Shown one piece after another: positions 9,817-18,545 of a stretch of DNA of 64,000 nt. The notes under the pieces are model-generated. The model saw only the letters and a program-made list of their open reading frames with translations. It searched no databases and was not told where the DNA came from. A program made the translations under genes and the position numbers. The stretch is taken from contig CAMOOR010000001.1 of NCBI GenBank assembly GCA_946621635.1, positions 146,745 to 210,744 of the forward strand. Reading direction: 5' to 3'. The stretch comes from Colimorpha sp002372855. GTDB lineage: Bacteria; Bacteroidota; Bacteroidia; Bacteroidales; P3. Position 1 is the stretch's first letter; each line of letters starts with the position of its first letter.

Positions 9817-10686
9817 CTAGAATTTGCGTTTCACATAGCCTCCCTCTTCGGCCTCCTTGAGAAGGTCGGAACGGAGTTTGTTGAGAATATCTATTTTTCT
9901 GTGGTTAAGGATAATGGCGCGGATGTTGTCGTGCTGGAGCTCGAGGGGCGAAGTCTCGTCGGTGACCTTGTAGTTGAGAATCCGCGCAGCATAAAAAAGG
10001 GAATCGTCGGAAAGGGTGATGGTGCGGTGCTGGCGGAGGAAGAGCTGTTCGTTGTAGGCGGTGACGGGTATGACGGTTTGGAGGGCCACGAAGGGCATCC
10101 ACACAGAGGCATCGTAGTAGCCGTTGAAGCCATTGCGCGAGGCCGTTTCTTCAAGTTCCAGGACATCGCTGTCGCCAAACCTGTCGCGAAGGATTATCTT
10201 CTTGATTTTGGCCACGGCCGGATGCTTTACCGGGGCAGTGACGTAGACGGCCTTGACAATGCTGCTCTTGAGGACAAACTCGTTCTTATGCTCGTTGTAG
10301 TATTCCCTTATCTGCCTGGTGGTGACGGTGGTGTCGATCAGCTGGTCCACTATCTGACGCTCATAGGCATAGACAAGCAGGTTGTTCTTGTATTCCTGAA
10401 GTTCGCGGGCGAAATCGTCCTCGACATTCTTCTCGGCTTTGGCCAGGATGACGGCCTGGCGTATCCATTGTTCGACGTAGTTCTTGACGACAGCCATACT
10501 GTCCTCGGCCGACAGACCGGCGGGGACCAGCCCCTCGATGTCGCCGAGGTGGAGTTCCTGGCCATAGACCTCTGCCACCACCGGCGACGCATCGTCAGCG
10601 GAAGACGAGCACGAGGCCAGCAACATGGCAAAGGCCGTCAGCAGTACGGCTGCCAATCGGTTAGAACTTGATCGCGGAAACAACAT
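9817..10686 (-). CDS. SurA/PpiD-like lipoprotein without a clear rotamase domain
   Basis: The 289-residue protein has a lipoprotein signal (LLASC at about residues 23-27). The chaperone-like N-domain has the pattern VVAEVYGQELHLGDIEGLVP and a helical stretch (YVEQWIRQAVILAKAEKNV) typical of SurA N-domains. A middle part starting REYYNEHKNEFVL resembles the linker into a parvulin domain. However, the conserved parvulin signatures (GGxLGxF, FGxHIIK) are not visible. It is probably a foldase paralogue acting as a chaperone only. Its start overlaps the end of the upstream 694-residue foldase by 26 bases. Confidence 0.78.
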   Translation of the reverse strand: MLFPRSSSNRLAAVLLTAFAMLLASCSSSADDASPVVAEVYGQELHLGDIEGLVPAGLSAEDSMAVVKNYVEQWIRQAVILAKAEKNVEDDFARELQEYKNNLLVYAYERQIVDQLIDTTVTTRQIREYYNEHKNEFVLKSSIVKAVYVTAPVKHPAVAKIKKIILRDRFGDSDVLELEETASRNGFNGYYDASVWMPFVALQTVIPVTAYNEQLFLRQHRTITLSDDSLFYAARILNYKVTDETSPLELQHDNIRAIILNHRKIDILNKLRSDLLKEAEEGGYVKRKF

Positions 10687-12745
10687 TCTTGTTGATTTTC
10701 ACTCTGTATTTGCTGCGGAGTTCCTTGTTGAGGTTTTCCTCCACTTCGTTCTGCCAGGCGTTGAGGTAGTAGCCACGGGCTTCGAACTGACCCTTGATGG
10801 TGGGTTCGATGATGTCCTGCACGACGAGCAGACGATAGCCTTTGCCGGAATGGACGGCATATACGCCTGCCTTCCACTGGTCGTCGGCAAGGAGGTTCTG
10901 CTTGGTCTGCTCCACCAACTCGACGCTGCTTTTCACGGGCTCTGCCGACTCGCACTTCTTGCTGTTCACCTTCTCCAGGAGGGCGGCCTGCATGTCGGCC
11001 GAGGAGAGGTTCTTTTTGCAGGCCTTGCGGAGAATCTTGAGGGCCTTGTCGGAGTCGAGGCAGCGGCTGTCATCAACATCAAAGACCACAACACGCGCAC
11101 GTGTACGCCAAAAATAAATGGAGTCGGCAGGATTGGAGAGGCTCTTCTTGGCACTCTCGCGGGCATAGAATCCGGCAAACCCGGCGCTGTCCTTGATGGC
11201 CTTCGTCCATACCATTTGCTCGTTGTAGCTGAATATCATCAGGCCACGGCGATACTCTTCGACAAGCTCGGCGAACTCGGGATTCTCTTTCTCGAGCTGG
11301 GTGTCGGCATAGGCAATGGCGATGCTGTCGAGGAAGTCCTCGTAGCGTTTTTGGGCATAGTAGTCCAGCTCGGTAGAGGGAGCGGAGTTCTGATTGTGGA
11401 GAATGTAGTGGGCCACATCGAGCAGGCGGTACTCCTTGCCGGGGACGCGAGCCACCACGGGGTTTTCCTTGAAGGCAGAGTCATTCATCTCCCAACGGCC
11501 GGAAAAGACTTTCTTGGTGAGGTTGGCCGTCAGTTCATCGATGGAGGCCATCATCTTCACCGGCTGGTTCTTCTTTTTCTTCTTGCCTTTCTGCGGCACG
11601 GGGGTGGTGGTCAGGTCGACGATGCCGTATTTCTGTCTGGCGTGTTTGGCAAACGACTTCCGCGAGGCGCTGCCGCGAGGATCACGCGCCATACGCTGGC
11701 GGTAGTAGGGCTCCATCTTCTCGAACGGAGGTATCTGCTCGCGCTTGAGGAGTTTCACTATATGCCAGCCGTAGCGGGTATAGAACGGACGGGAGAACTC
11801 GCCCTCCTTCAGCTGGCTGACGATGGTGATGTACTCGGCCGGGAGCTGGCGCATGTCGGCATTCTCGAGGAGTCCGCCCTTGTCGGCCGTGGTGCGGTCG
11901 TCGCTCTGGCTGGCAATACGCTCGAAGGGGGTGCCGGAAAGCAGCTGTTCATAGAGCAGCGCCACCTCGTTGCGACTGTTCTGATTGCGGTTCCAATAGT
12001 GCTGGATGGTCACCTTGCCGTAGAACTCCCGCTTCTCCACAAGCTTGATGATGTGGTAGCCGAAGCGGGTGCGCACAGGCTTGCTGATCTCGCCCGGCTG
12101 CATGGAGTATACGGCATTCTCGAAGGGGTAGACCATGTCGAAAGAGGAGAAATAGCCGAGGTCGCCCTCATTGGGCTGTACCTTGGCTCTGGGATTGACG
12201 CGGAGAGCCTCCTCGATGGCCACATCGTGGAAGTTTTCACCTCCCTGCACCCTGTTGTACAGTTCCATGGCGCGGTTGTAGGCCGCCAGGGTGTCCTCCG
12301 GATCGGCGTCGGGGCCCACCTTGACCAATATGTGCATGGCATGCATGGCATAGTGGTTGCGATCGTAGGCCTCGTGGAGGATTTTCGACAGCATGGCAGA
12401 GTCGATAAGATAAGGCGCGGCGAGCTCGGCGCGGTATTTTGCCAGCTCTTCGCGCAGCTGAGTGGCGGTGTCGATGCCCATGGCGCGGGCGTCGCGCAGC
12501 TTGGCCTGGAAATTGGCGTAGAGTTCAACATACTCGTCGAGGGCGGCACGCTTCTCGGCCTCGGTGGCGCCTTTGGCCACGAGGTTGTCGCCGACAGACT
12601 GCATGAAGTCCTTCATGAATTCCTGCTGGCGTATCTGACGGCCGCCGACTTCAACAACCACCGGGTTCTCCTGGGCACGCACAGCGGAAAACTGAAAACC
12701 GAAAACTGACATGATGGCCGCAGCCAGCAAAATCTTCTTTTTCAT
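10661..12745 (-). CDS. Large parvulin-type peptidyl-prolyl isomerase
   Basis: A periplasmic foldase of 694 residues. After the signal peptide come a SurA-type N-domain (ENPVVVEVGGRQIRQQEF) and two parvulin domains. The first is marked by HAMHILVKVGPDADPEDT, NEGDLGYFSSFDMV, and RFGYHIIKLVEKRE. The second is marked by DKGGLLENADMRQLP and RYGWHIVKLLKRE. A long C-terminal extension follows, containing a second SurA-like helical segment. The signal peptide core (MSVFGFQFSAVRAQ) is encoded by an iterated TTTTCAG/TTTTCGG word, so the export signal itself is built from a repeat. The 35 bases before the ATG match the leader of the gene at 29410. Confidence 0.9.
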   Translation of the reverse strand: MKKKILLAAAIMSVFGFQFSAVRAQENPVVVEVGGRQIRQQEFMKDFMQSVGDNLVAKGATEAEKRAALDEYVELYANFQAKLRDARAMGIDTATQLREELAKYRAELAAPYLIDSAMLSKILHEAYDRNHYAMHAMHILVKVGPDADPEDTLAAYNRAMELYNRVQGGENFHDVAIEEALRVNPRAKVQPNEGDLGYFSSFDMVYPFENAVYSMQPGEISKPVRTRFGYHIIKLVEKREFYGKVTIQHYWNRNQNSRNEVALLYEQLLSGTPFERIASQSDDRTTADKGGLLENADMRQLPAEYITIVSQLKEGEFSRPFYTRYGWHIVKLLKREQIPPFEKMEPYYRQRMARDPRGSASRKSFAKHARQKYGIVDLTTTPVPQKGKKKKKNQPVKMMASIDELTANLTKKVFSGRWEMNDSAFKENPVVARVPGKEYRLLDVAHYILHNQNSAPSTELDYYAQKRYEDFLDSIAIAYADTQLEKENPEFAELVEEYRRGLMIFSYNEQMVWTKAIKDSAGFAGFYARESAKKSLSNPADSIYFWRTRARVVVFDVDDSRCLDSDKALKILRKACKKNLSSADMQAALLEKVNSKKCESAEPVKSSVELVEQTKQNLLADDQWKAGVYAVHSGKGYRLLVVQDIIEPTIKGQFEARGYYLNAWQNEVEENLNKELRSKYRVKINKNVVSAIKF

Positions 12746-12780
12746 TTGTCTTGTCTACTTAACTACTGTCTACTTAAACG
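12746..12780 (-). repeat. AAGTAGACAGTAGTT leader word, copy 1
   Basis: On the minus strand this gap reads as iterated TAAGTAG/ACAGTAGT units ending AAGACAA immediately before the ATG of the large foldase gene. About 33 of 35 bases match the sequence before the ATG at 29410, which belongs to an unrelated gene. Confidence 0.85.
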
Positions 12781-12781
12781 T

Positions 12782-14254
12782 TTATCTCGAATAGTTGGGA
12801 GCTTCGCGGGTGATGGCGATGTCGTGCGGATGGCTCTCGGTGCGACCGGCATCGGTGATGCGGATGAACTTGGCCTTCTGCAGGTCCTCGATGGTGCGGC
12901 TGCCGGTGTAGCCCATGCCGGCCTTCAGGCCGCCAACCATCTGGTAGAGGATTTCGCTGAGGGTGCCTTTGTAGGGCACGCGGCCCACAACGCCTTCGGG
13001 CACAAGCTTCTTGGAGTCGGTCTCCTTGTCCTGGAAGTAGCGGTCCTTCGAGCCGGCCTGCATGGCCTCGAGGCTGCCCATACCGCGGTAGCTCTTGAAC
13101 TTGCGGCCTTCGAAGATGATGGTCTCGCCGGGAGCTTCCTCGGTGCCTGCCACCAGGCTGCCCACCATGACGGTGCTGGCGCCTGCGGCCAAAGCCTTGA
13201 CGATGTCGCCGCTGTAGCGGATGCCGCCGTCGGCAATGACGGGCACGTCGTAGCCCTTGGACTTGAGGGCGCCCACGCACTCGCACACAGCCGTGAGCTG
13301 CGGCACGCCGATACCGGCGATGATGCGGGTGGAGCAGATGCTTCCGGGTCCGATGCCCACCTTGATGGCGTCGGCGCCGGCCTCGGCCAGCATCAGGGCG
13401 GCCTCGCCGGTGGCGATGTTGCCCACCACAACGTCGATGTTCTTATACTTGGCTTTCACGCTCTTGAGGGCTTCCACCACGCGGATGCTGTGGCCATGGG
13501 CGGTGTCGATGACGATGGCGTCGGCGCCGGCCTTCACCAGGGCGTCCACACGGTCCATCATGTCGGGCGTGATGCCCACACCGGCGGCCACACGCAGACG
13601 GCCGTTGCTGTCCTTGCAGGCGTTGGGACGCTCCTTGGTCTTCATGATGTCGCGGTAGGTGATGAGGCCCATGAACTGGCCCTTGTCGTTCACCACGGGC
13701 AGCTTCTCAATCTTGTGCTGCTGCAGGATGTCCGTGGCCTCGGCAAAGGTGGTGCCCACATGGGTGGTGATAAGCTTGGTAATCATGATTTCGCTCAGCG
13801 GACGCTCCATGTCGCGCTCGAAGCGCAGGTCGCGGTTGGTCACCATGCCGATGAGCATGCGGTTCTCGTCCACGATGGGTATGCCGCCGATGCCGTACTC
13901 TTCCATCAGTTTCAGGGCATCCTTCACCTTGGCATCCTTGGTGAGGGTGATGGGGTCGATGATCATGCCGTTCTCGGCACGTTTCACCTTGCGCACCTCG
14001 TTGGCCTGACGTTCGATGCTCATGTTCTTGTGCAGCACGCCGATGCCGCCTTCCTGGGCCATGCCGATGGCCATGGCGGCCTCGGTGACGGTGTCCATTG
14101 CCGCGCTGACCAGCGGGGTGTTCAGCGTGATGTTTTTCGAAAAACGGGAAGCAACCGTAACCTCGCGGGGGAGGATTTCGGAGTAAGCGGGGACGAGCAG
14201 CACGTCGTCGTAAGTGAGGCCTTCGCCGATGAATTTAGAAGTGTCTGTATACAT
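12782..14254 (-). CDS. guaB: Inosine-5'-monophosphate dehydrogenase
   Basis: GuaB oxidises IMP to XMP with NAD+, the committed step to GMP. The 490-residue length is standard. The N-terminal start YDDVLLVPAYSEILPREV is followed by two CBS domains (about residues 95-210). The catalytic loop is GIGPGSICSTRII (active Cys), with IADGGIRYSGDIVKALAAGAS and the flap GSLEAMQAGS further on. A canonical promoter lies 36 bases upstream. It heads a minus-strand run with three foldase genes. Confidence 0.98.
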   Translation of the reverse strand: MYTDTSKFIGEGLTYDDVLLVPAYSEILPREVTVASRFSKNITLNTPLVSAAMDTVTEAAMAIGMAQEGGIGVLHKNMSIERQANEVRKVKRAENGMIIDPITLTKDAKVKDALKLMEEYGIGGIPIVDENRMLIGMVTNRDLRFERDMERPLSEIMITKLITTHVGTTFAEATDILQQHKIEKLPVVNDKGQFMGLITYRDIMKTKERPNACKDSNGRLRVAAGVGITPDMMDRVDALVKAGADAIVIDTAHGHSIRVVEALKSVKAKYKNIDVVVGNIATGEAALMLAEAGADAIKVGIGPGSICSTRIIAGIGVPQLTAVCECVGALKSKGYDVPVIADGGIRYSGDIVKALAAGASTVMVGSLVAGTEEAPGETIIFEGRKFKSYRGMGSLEAMQAGSKDRYFQDKETDSKKLVPEGVVGRVPYKGTLSEILYQMVGGLKAGMGYTGSRTIEDLQKAKFIRITDAGRTESHPHDIAITREAPNYSR

Positions 14255-14289
14255 GATTTATAAATTTTATTCTTAAAAATATTAATTTG

Positions 14290-14320
14290 CAAAGATACAA
14301 CTTTTTTTCGACATGGCAAC
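14290..14320 (-). promoter_or_regulatory. Bacteroidetes-type promoter of guaB
   Basis: On the minus strand TTG (14317-14319) is separated by 19 bases from TATCTTTG (14290-14297), matching the Bacteroidetes -33/-7 consensus (TTTG and TAnnTTTG). The box is about 35 bases before the guaB ATG. Confidence 0.8.
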
Positions 14321-14458
14321 AGAAAAATTTCACCTTCAGTGGAAAAACATCCATTACTCCCTGATTACCAACCATCAGCGGAAGAAAAATCTTTTTCACG
14401 CCATCGAACAACAGGAATATCGAATTACGATAAATTTTAACATTTTTCCAAAATACTG

Positions 14459-14552
14459 ACAACCAGTACACTTAACCTACCATCTTCTTCCCATCTTCTT
14501 ACCATCTTTATACCCTCTTCATACCATCATGCGCTCCAGAAGAACATGGGAG
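14459..14552 (+). repeat. 11-bp-word promoter-proximal repeat, family E, copy 1
   Basis: The element opens with CCAGTACACTTAACCTAC. Four or five 11-bp words follow (CATCTTCTTCC, CATCTTCTTAC, CATCTTTATAC, CCTCTTCATAC), and it closes with AGAAGAACATGGGAGGG. The closing part is roughly complementary to the first word, so the ends can pair. It lies 24 bases upstream of the next gene's -7 box. The surrounding gap (14255-14608) otherwise holds only the two divergent promoters and AT-rich sequence. Confidence 0.85.
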
Positions 14553-14554
14553 GG

Positions 14555-14583
14555 TTGCGATTAAAAAATTTTTTGTATCTTTG
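14555..14583 (+). promoter_or_regulatory. Bacteroidetes-type promoter
   Basis: TTG (14555-14557), an 18-base spacer rich in T, then TATCTTTG (14576-14583) precede the thioredoxin-like lipoprotein gene at 14609. Confidence 0.8.
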
Positions 14584-14608
14584 CAGCCGTTATTTAATAA
14601 TAGAAACA

Positions 14609-15721
14609 ATGAAAAAAACGATGCAAATGCTTTTTGCAGCGGCAGTTACGCTTGTGCTGGCCAGCTGCGGAAACAGTAACAATTACAAGATTGAGGCTCA
14701 GGGCTTCGACGACATGAACGGACAGACGGTCTACCTCGTCAGCCAAACCATGGACGAGATTGTGGACAGCGCGACCATCAGCGAGGGTCGCTTCGCCTTC
14801 GCAGGCACGGTCGAGTCGCCCTGGGTGGGCGCTGTTGCCACCCACGGCGGCGGCACCATGCTTGTGGTGGAGCCCGGCACGATCCATGTCACCACCGACA
14901 GCCTGTGGGGCACCCCGCTCAACGACCAGATGTTCAATTTCATCCAGAAGACCAAGATGGAAGACCTCACACAGGAGATGGACATGTGGACAGCCCTCTA
15001 CAACACTCCCGACGCCGAGCAGCGCGCCGAGGCCGAGAAGAAGCTCGACAGCATCTCCGAAATCGGCAACCAACGCATGATTGACGCCTCGCGCGAGCTC
15101 TACAACGGCAACCACGACAACATCCTCGGTGCCATAGGCCTCGAATGTCTGGTGCAGAGCGATGCGCTGTCCTACAACGAGTTGGACAGCATCCTGAAGG
15201 TCGCCGCCCCGGTCATCACCTCCTATGAGCCCCTGCAGGACATGCTGGAGGAGCTGCGCAAGGCCGACGCCACCTCGGCAGGCCACCCCTACGTCGACAT
15301 TGAGGGCCAGTGGCGCTCAGAGAACGGCGAGCTCAAGGACGGCAAGCTCAGCGACCTGGCCAACGGCCATCTGACCCTCGTGGACTTCTTCGCCTCGTGG
15401 TGCGGCCCCTGCCGTCAGGAGATTGAGAACAACCTCATCGGCCTGTGGAACAAGTACAAAGGCCAAGGCCTCGTGCTGGTGGGCCTCAACGTGTGGGAGC
15501 GCGGCAATGCCGAGAAGCGCGCAGCCGACCTGCAGAAGGTCATCGCTGACCTCGGCATCAAATATCCCGTCCTCGTCGACAGCACCCGCACCGCCACCGA
15601 CACCTACGGCGTGCAGGGCATCCCGCAGATTATGCTCATCGGCGCCGACGGCACCATCCTCGCCCGCGACCTCCGCGACAAGGACATCGAGGAAGCCATC
15701 AAGAAAGCATTAGGAAAATGA
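14609..15721 (+). CDS. DUF4369/thioredoxin-like (TlpA-type) lipoprotein
   Basis: A 370-residue exported thiol-redox protein. The lipoprotein signal MKKTMQMLFAAAVTLVLASC is followed by a DUF4369-like beta-sandwich (YKIEAQGFDDMNGQTVYLVS), a helical middle, and a C-terminal thioredoxin domain. The domain has the active site FFASWCGPCRQEIE, the cis-Pro loop GVQGIPQIMLIG and a typical end. Such proteins reduce periplasmic disulfides or act as AhpC/TSA-like peroxidases. An earlier in-frame start (14546) would include the promoter and is rejected. It overlaps the following barrel gene by 4 bases. Confidence 0.92.
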   Translation: MKKTMQMLFAAAVTLVLASCGNSNNYKIEAQGFDDMNGQTVYLVSQTMDEIVDSATISEGRFAFAGTVESPWVGAVATHGGGTMLVVEPGTIHVTTDSLWGTPLNDQMFNFIQKTKMEDLTQEMDMWTALYNTPDAEQRAEAEKKLDSISEIGNQRMIDASRELYNGNHDNILGAIGLECLVQSDALSYNELDSILKVAAPVITSYEPLQDMLEELRKADATSAGHPYVDIEGQWRSENGELKDGKLSDLANGHLTLVDFFASWCGPCRQEIENNLIGLWNKYKGQGLVLVGLNVWERGNAEKRAADLQKVIADLGIKYPVLVDSTRTATDTYGVQGIPQIMLIGADGTILARDLRDKDIEEAIKKALGK

Positions 15722-16893
15722 AACTCAAACTTATAGGACTTATAGGGCTCATAGGACTTATAAGTCCTATAAGTTCATCTTCCGCCCAGGACACCAACAA
15801 CCTCTTCCTCTACGTCGACGGAGCCACGTTCTTCATCGACAACGAGTACTTCGGCGACCGCCTCAGCGGCTACACGCTGCCGGGATTCGTGCTGCAACCC
15901 AAGGTGGAATGGAAGCTGCACGACAAGGTAACCCTCAGCGGAGGTCTGCACTGGCTCTACTATTGGGGAGCTCGCGACTATCCTGCCACAACGGCCTATG
16001 GAGCCTACCCATTGTATGACAGCATTTCGCGCCCCATGCATATCCTTCCGTGGTTACAAGCCAAAATACAATTCACGCCGCAGATAAGGCTGAAGATGGG
16101 TTGTCTGGACAACAGTGGTCACCGTCTGCCCATGCCTCTCTATAACGACGAACGCCAGCTGGTGGGCGACCCCGAGGCCGGTTTCGAACTGGAAGTCAAC
16201 GGCCGTTGGTTCAACGTGGACATCTGGACCGACTGGCGCGAGTACATTTGGGACCGCAGCCCAGTGCCCGAGCGCTTCACCGCAGGTCTTTCCGGCAAGC
16301 TTTATCACTTTATCAATGATTTCTGGTACGTCTATCTGCCCCTGCACTTCGTCGTCCAGCACGAGGGCGGGCAGAACATGTCGGTGAGCCACAACATCAA
16401 CAACAACTTCAACGCCGCCACCGGATTGGGAATTACCAACAACTATCCCGTCTTCAATTGTTACTTTGACCTGTACTTCGACCTGAGTTGCCGTGTGATG
16501 TGGTATCACCAGCACGGCAACGCCACCGTACCCTTCTCCCAGGGCTGGGGCATTTACCCCGAGCTGCAGATGGAAATCAACGAAAGCTGGCTCCTTCTGG
16601 CCAGCTACTGGCACGGCAAGGGCTTCGTCCCTTTGCTGGGCAGTTGGCACTTCTCCAACCTCTCGGCCAACACCGCCGGACTGACCTTCGACCGCACACG
16701 CGTGGCCACACTCAGCGTGGGATGGCGATGGAATCCCCTGCCCTCTTGCATCCTCACTTTCCGCGGCACCCTCTACCACTACCTGCCCTCCACGGGCACC
16801 TTCGCCGACGGCACCACCAAGGAATACGGCCACCGAAACCAGTTCTCCGTCGGAGCCACCGTAATGTTCCGCCCTACTATCAAACTGCACTAA
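15718..16893 (+). CDS. Outer-membrane beta-barrel protein of unknown function
   Basis: The protein is 391 residues. The signal peptide (MKLKLIGLIGLIGLISPISSSSAQ by position 15718-15789) is encoded by an iterated 9-bp word (CTTATAGGA/CTCATAGGA) followed by its complement (ATAAGTCCTAT). The mature part has repeated amphipathic strands with many Trp and Tyr (GLHWLYYWGARDYP, FNVDIWTDWREYIWDRSPVPERF, VMWYHQHGNATVPF) and a C-terminal strand QFSVGATVMFRPTIKLH. I infer an outer-membrane barrel or porin-like protein, but recognise no family. It is translationally coupled to the thioredoxin-like gene and abuts ribF. Confidence 0.72.
   Translation: MKLKLIGLIGLIGLISPISSSSAQDTNNLFLYVDGATFFIDNEYFGDRLSGYTLPGFVLQPKVEWKLHDKVTLSGGLHWLYYWGARDYPATTAYGAYPLYDSISRPMHILPWLQAKIQFTPQIRLKMGCLDNSGHRLPMPLYNDERQLVGDPEAGFELEVNGRWFNVDIWTDWREYIWDRSPVPERFTAGLSGKLYHFINDFWYVYLPLHFVVQHEGGQNMSVSHNINNNFNAATGLGITNNYPVFNCYFDLYFDLSCRVMWYHQHGNATVPFSQGWGIYPELQMEINESWLLLASYWHGKGFVPLLGSWHFSNLSANTAGLTFDRTRVATLSVGWRWNPLPSCILTFRGTLYHYLPSTGTFADGTTKEYGHRNQFSVGATVMFRPTIKLH
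15722..15779 (+). repeat. 9-bp word repeat forming a signal peptide
   Basis: Units ACTTATAGG/GCTCATAGG repeat with period 9 and meet the complementary CCTATAAG at the end, giving a small palindrome around GACTTATAAGTC. The tract encodes the hydrophobic core LIGLIGLIGLIS of the barrel protein. Confidence 0.85.
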
Positions 16894-17799
16894 ATGTTCC
16901 AACTCTACGACATACACGGTCCCATCCACGCCATTCCCGACCCCACCGCCGTCACCGTCGGTGTCTTCGACGGTGTGCATCGCGGCCACCAAGCCCTCAT
17001 CCACCAACTCTCAGCCATCAACTCCCAACTCTCCCCTCTCGTCGTCACCCTCACCTCCCACCCCTCCTTCGTCCTCGGCCGTCGGCAGAGCGAGTACTGG
17101 CTAGACGACCCGGAGGAGCACCTGCGGCTGCTCTTCGCGGCGGGGGCCCGCTATGTCGCCGTGCTGACCTTCACCGCCGAGGTGGCACAGCTGTCGGCCT
17201 GTGCGATGGCACGCCTGCTCTTCGAGCATCTGAACATGCACGCCCTCCTGCTGGGATACGACAGCCGTTTTGGCAGCAAGCAGGGCGACGACTTCGACCG
17301 TCTGCCGCTTTTGGCCTCCGAGTTGGGATTTTCCCTGCATCGTGGAGAACCCTATCAGGTGGAGGGCTCCCCCATCAGCTCCAGCCGCATCCGCGAGACC
17401 CTGGAGCGCGGTGCCGTCGACGAAACCTCGGCCCTCCTGGGACGTCCCTTCGCCGTCGCGGGAGCCGTGCAGCACGGACGTGGCGTGGGCCACACCCTCG
17501 GGTTCCCCACCGCCAACATCGACCTCTCCCAGACCCGCAAGATGCTCCCCAAGGAGGGCGTCTACGCCGTAAAGCTCTCCACTCATGTCGGCATGGCCAA
17601 CCTCGGTGCAGCCCCCACCTTCGGCATCGACCAACCCACCCTCGAAGTGCACCTGCTCGACTTCCACGGCGACCTCTACGGCCAGACGGTCAACGTCGAG
17701 TTCCTCCACCGCCTGCGCGACATCGAGCATTTCTCCACCCCCGAAGCGCTGCAGCAGCAGTTGCAGAAAGACCTTGAACAGACACGCTTATGGTCATAA
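16894..17799 (+). CDS. ribF: Bifunctional riboflavin kinase/FAD synthetase
   Basis: RibF phosphorylates riboflavin to FMN and adenylates FMN to FAD. The 301-residue protein has the adenylyltransferase motif GVFDGVHRGHQALI near the N-terminus and GSPISSSRIRETLERG at its end. The kinase domain has GRGVGHTLGFPTANI (flavin and ATP loop), VGMANLGAAPTFG and VEFLHRLRDIEHF. A short word tract encodes INSQLSPL near residue 43. It overlaps the next gene by 10 bases. Confidence 0.95.
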   Translation: MFQLYDIHGPIHAIPDPTAVTVGVFDGVHRGHQALIHQLSAINSQLSPLVVTLTSHPSFVLGRRQSEYWLDDPEEHLRLLFAAGARYVAVLTFTAEVAQLSACAMARLLFEHLNMHALLLGYDSRFGSKQGDDFDRLPLLASELGFSLHRGEPYQVEGSPISSSRIRETLERGAVDETSALLGRPFAVAGAVQHGRGVGHTLGFPTANIDLSQTRKMLPKEGVYAVKLSTHVGMANLGAAPTFGIDQPTLEVHLLDFHGDLYGQTVNVEFLHRLRDIEHFSTPEALQQQLQKDLEQTRLWS

Positions 17800-18545
17800 C
17801 CCTCTATCAACACAATATCGCTTGGGCGCAGCCCGAAGAGAACCGCCGTCAGGTGGCGGAGGCTTTGGCATCCGTCCCATCGGAAACAGACATCTTCGTT
17901 GTTCCCGAGACCTTCACCACCGGCTTCGGCGACCACATGGCCTCGCTGGCCGAAGCCCCCGACGGTCCCACCCTGCGCTGGGCACAGGAAATGGCCTCGA
18001 AGCACAACGTGCTCCTCGTCGGCACCTGGATTGTCCGCGAGGGCGACTGCTGTTTCAACCGCTTGCATTGGGTCCTCCCCGACGGCACCTATGGCTTTTA
18101 CGACAAGGCCCACACCTTCCGCCCTAGCGGCGAGCACGACATCATCAGCCGTGGCACCTGCCGCACGGTCTTCGAATACCAAGGCTGGCGCATCAAGCCC
18201 GCCGTCTGCTACGACCTGCGCTTCCCCAAGTGGCTCCGCAACGACGGCCTGGCCTACGACCTCCTCCTTGTCTGCGCCAACTGGCCCGCCAGCCGCCGCG
18301 AGGCCTGGACCACCCTCCTCCGCGCCCGCGCCATCGAGAACCTTTGCTATGTCGTCGGCTGCAACCGCACCGGCATCGACGGCGTCGGCGGCGAATACAG
18401 CGGCGACAGCGCCATCATCGACTACAAAGGCTTCAGCATGCCCGTCGGCACCGCCGACGGGTCCCTCTGCCTCACCGCTACCCTCGACCGCCAACGCCTC
18501 GACTCCTTCCGCCAGAAATGGCCCTTATACCTTGACTTCGATTAA
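17790..18545 (+). CDS. Nitrilase-superfamily omega-amidase (YafV/Nit2-like)
   Basis: A carbon-nitrogen hydrolase of 251 residues. The Glu-Lys-Cys triad is visible: Glu in VVPETFTTGF, Lys in FYDKAHTFRPSGE and Cys in KPAVCYDLRFPKWLRN. The pattern fits omega-amidases that hydrolyse alpha-ketoglutaramate, a metabolite repair role. It lies tightly between ribF (10-base overlap) and mutS2 (adjacent stop and start). Confidence 0.92.
   Translation: MVITLYQHNIAWAQPEENRRQVAEALASVPSETDIFVVPETFTTGFGDHMASLAEAPDGPTLRWAQEMASKHNVLLVGTWIVREGDCCFNRLHWVLPDGTYGFYDKAHTFRPSGEHDIISRGTCRTVFEYQGWRIKPAVCYDLRFPKWLRNDGLAYDLLLVCANWPASRREAWTTLLRARAIENLCYVVGCNRTGIDGVGGEYSGDSAIIDYKGFSMPVGTADGSLCLTATLDRQRLDSFRQKWPLYLDFD

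Noticed and set aside
10625..12709. Open frame of 694 codons on the plus strand
   Set aside because: It is antisense to the large parvulin-type foldase with no recognisable motif.
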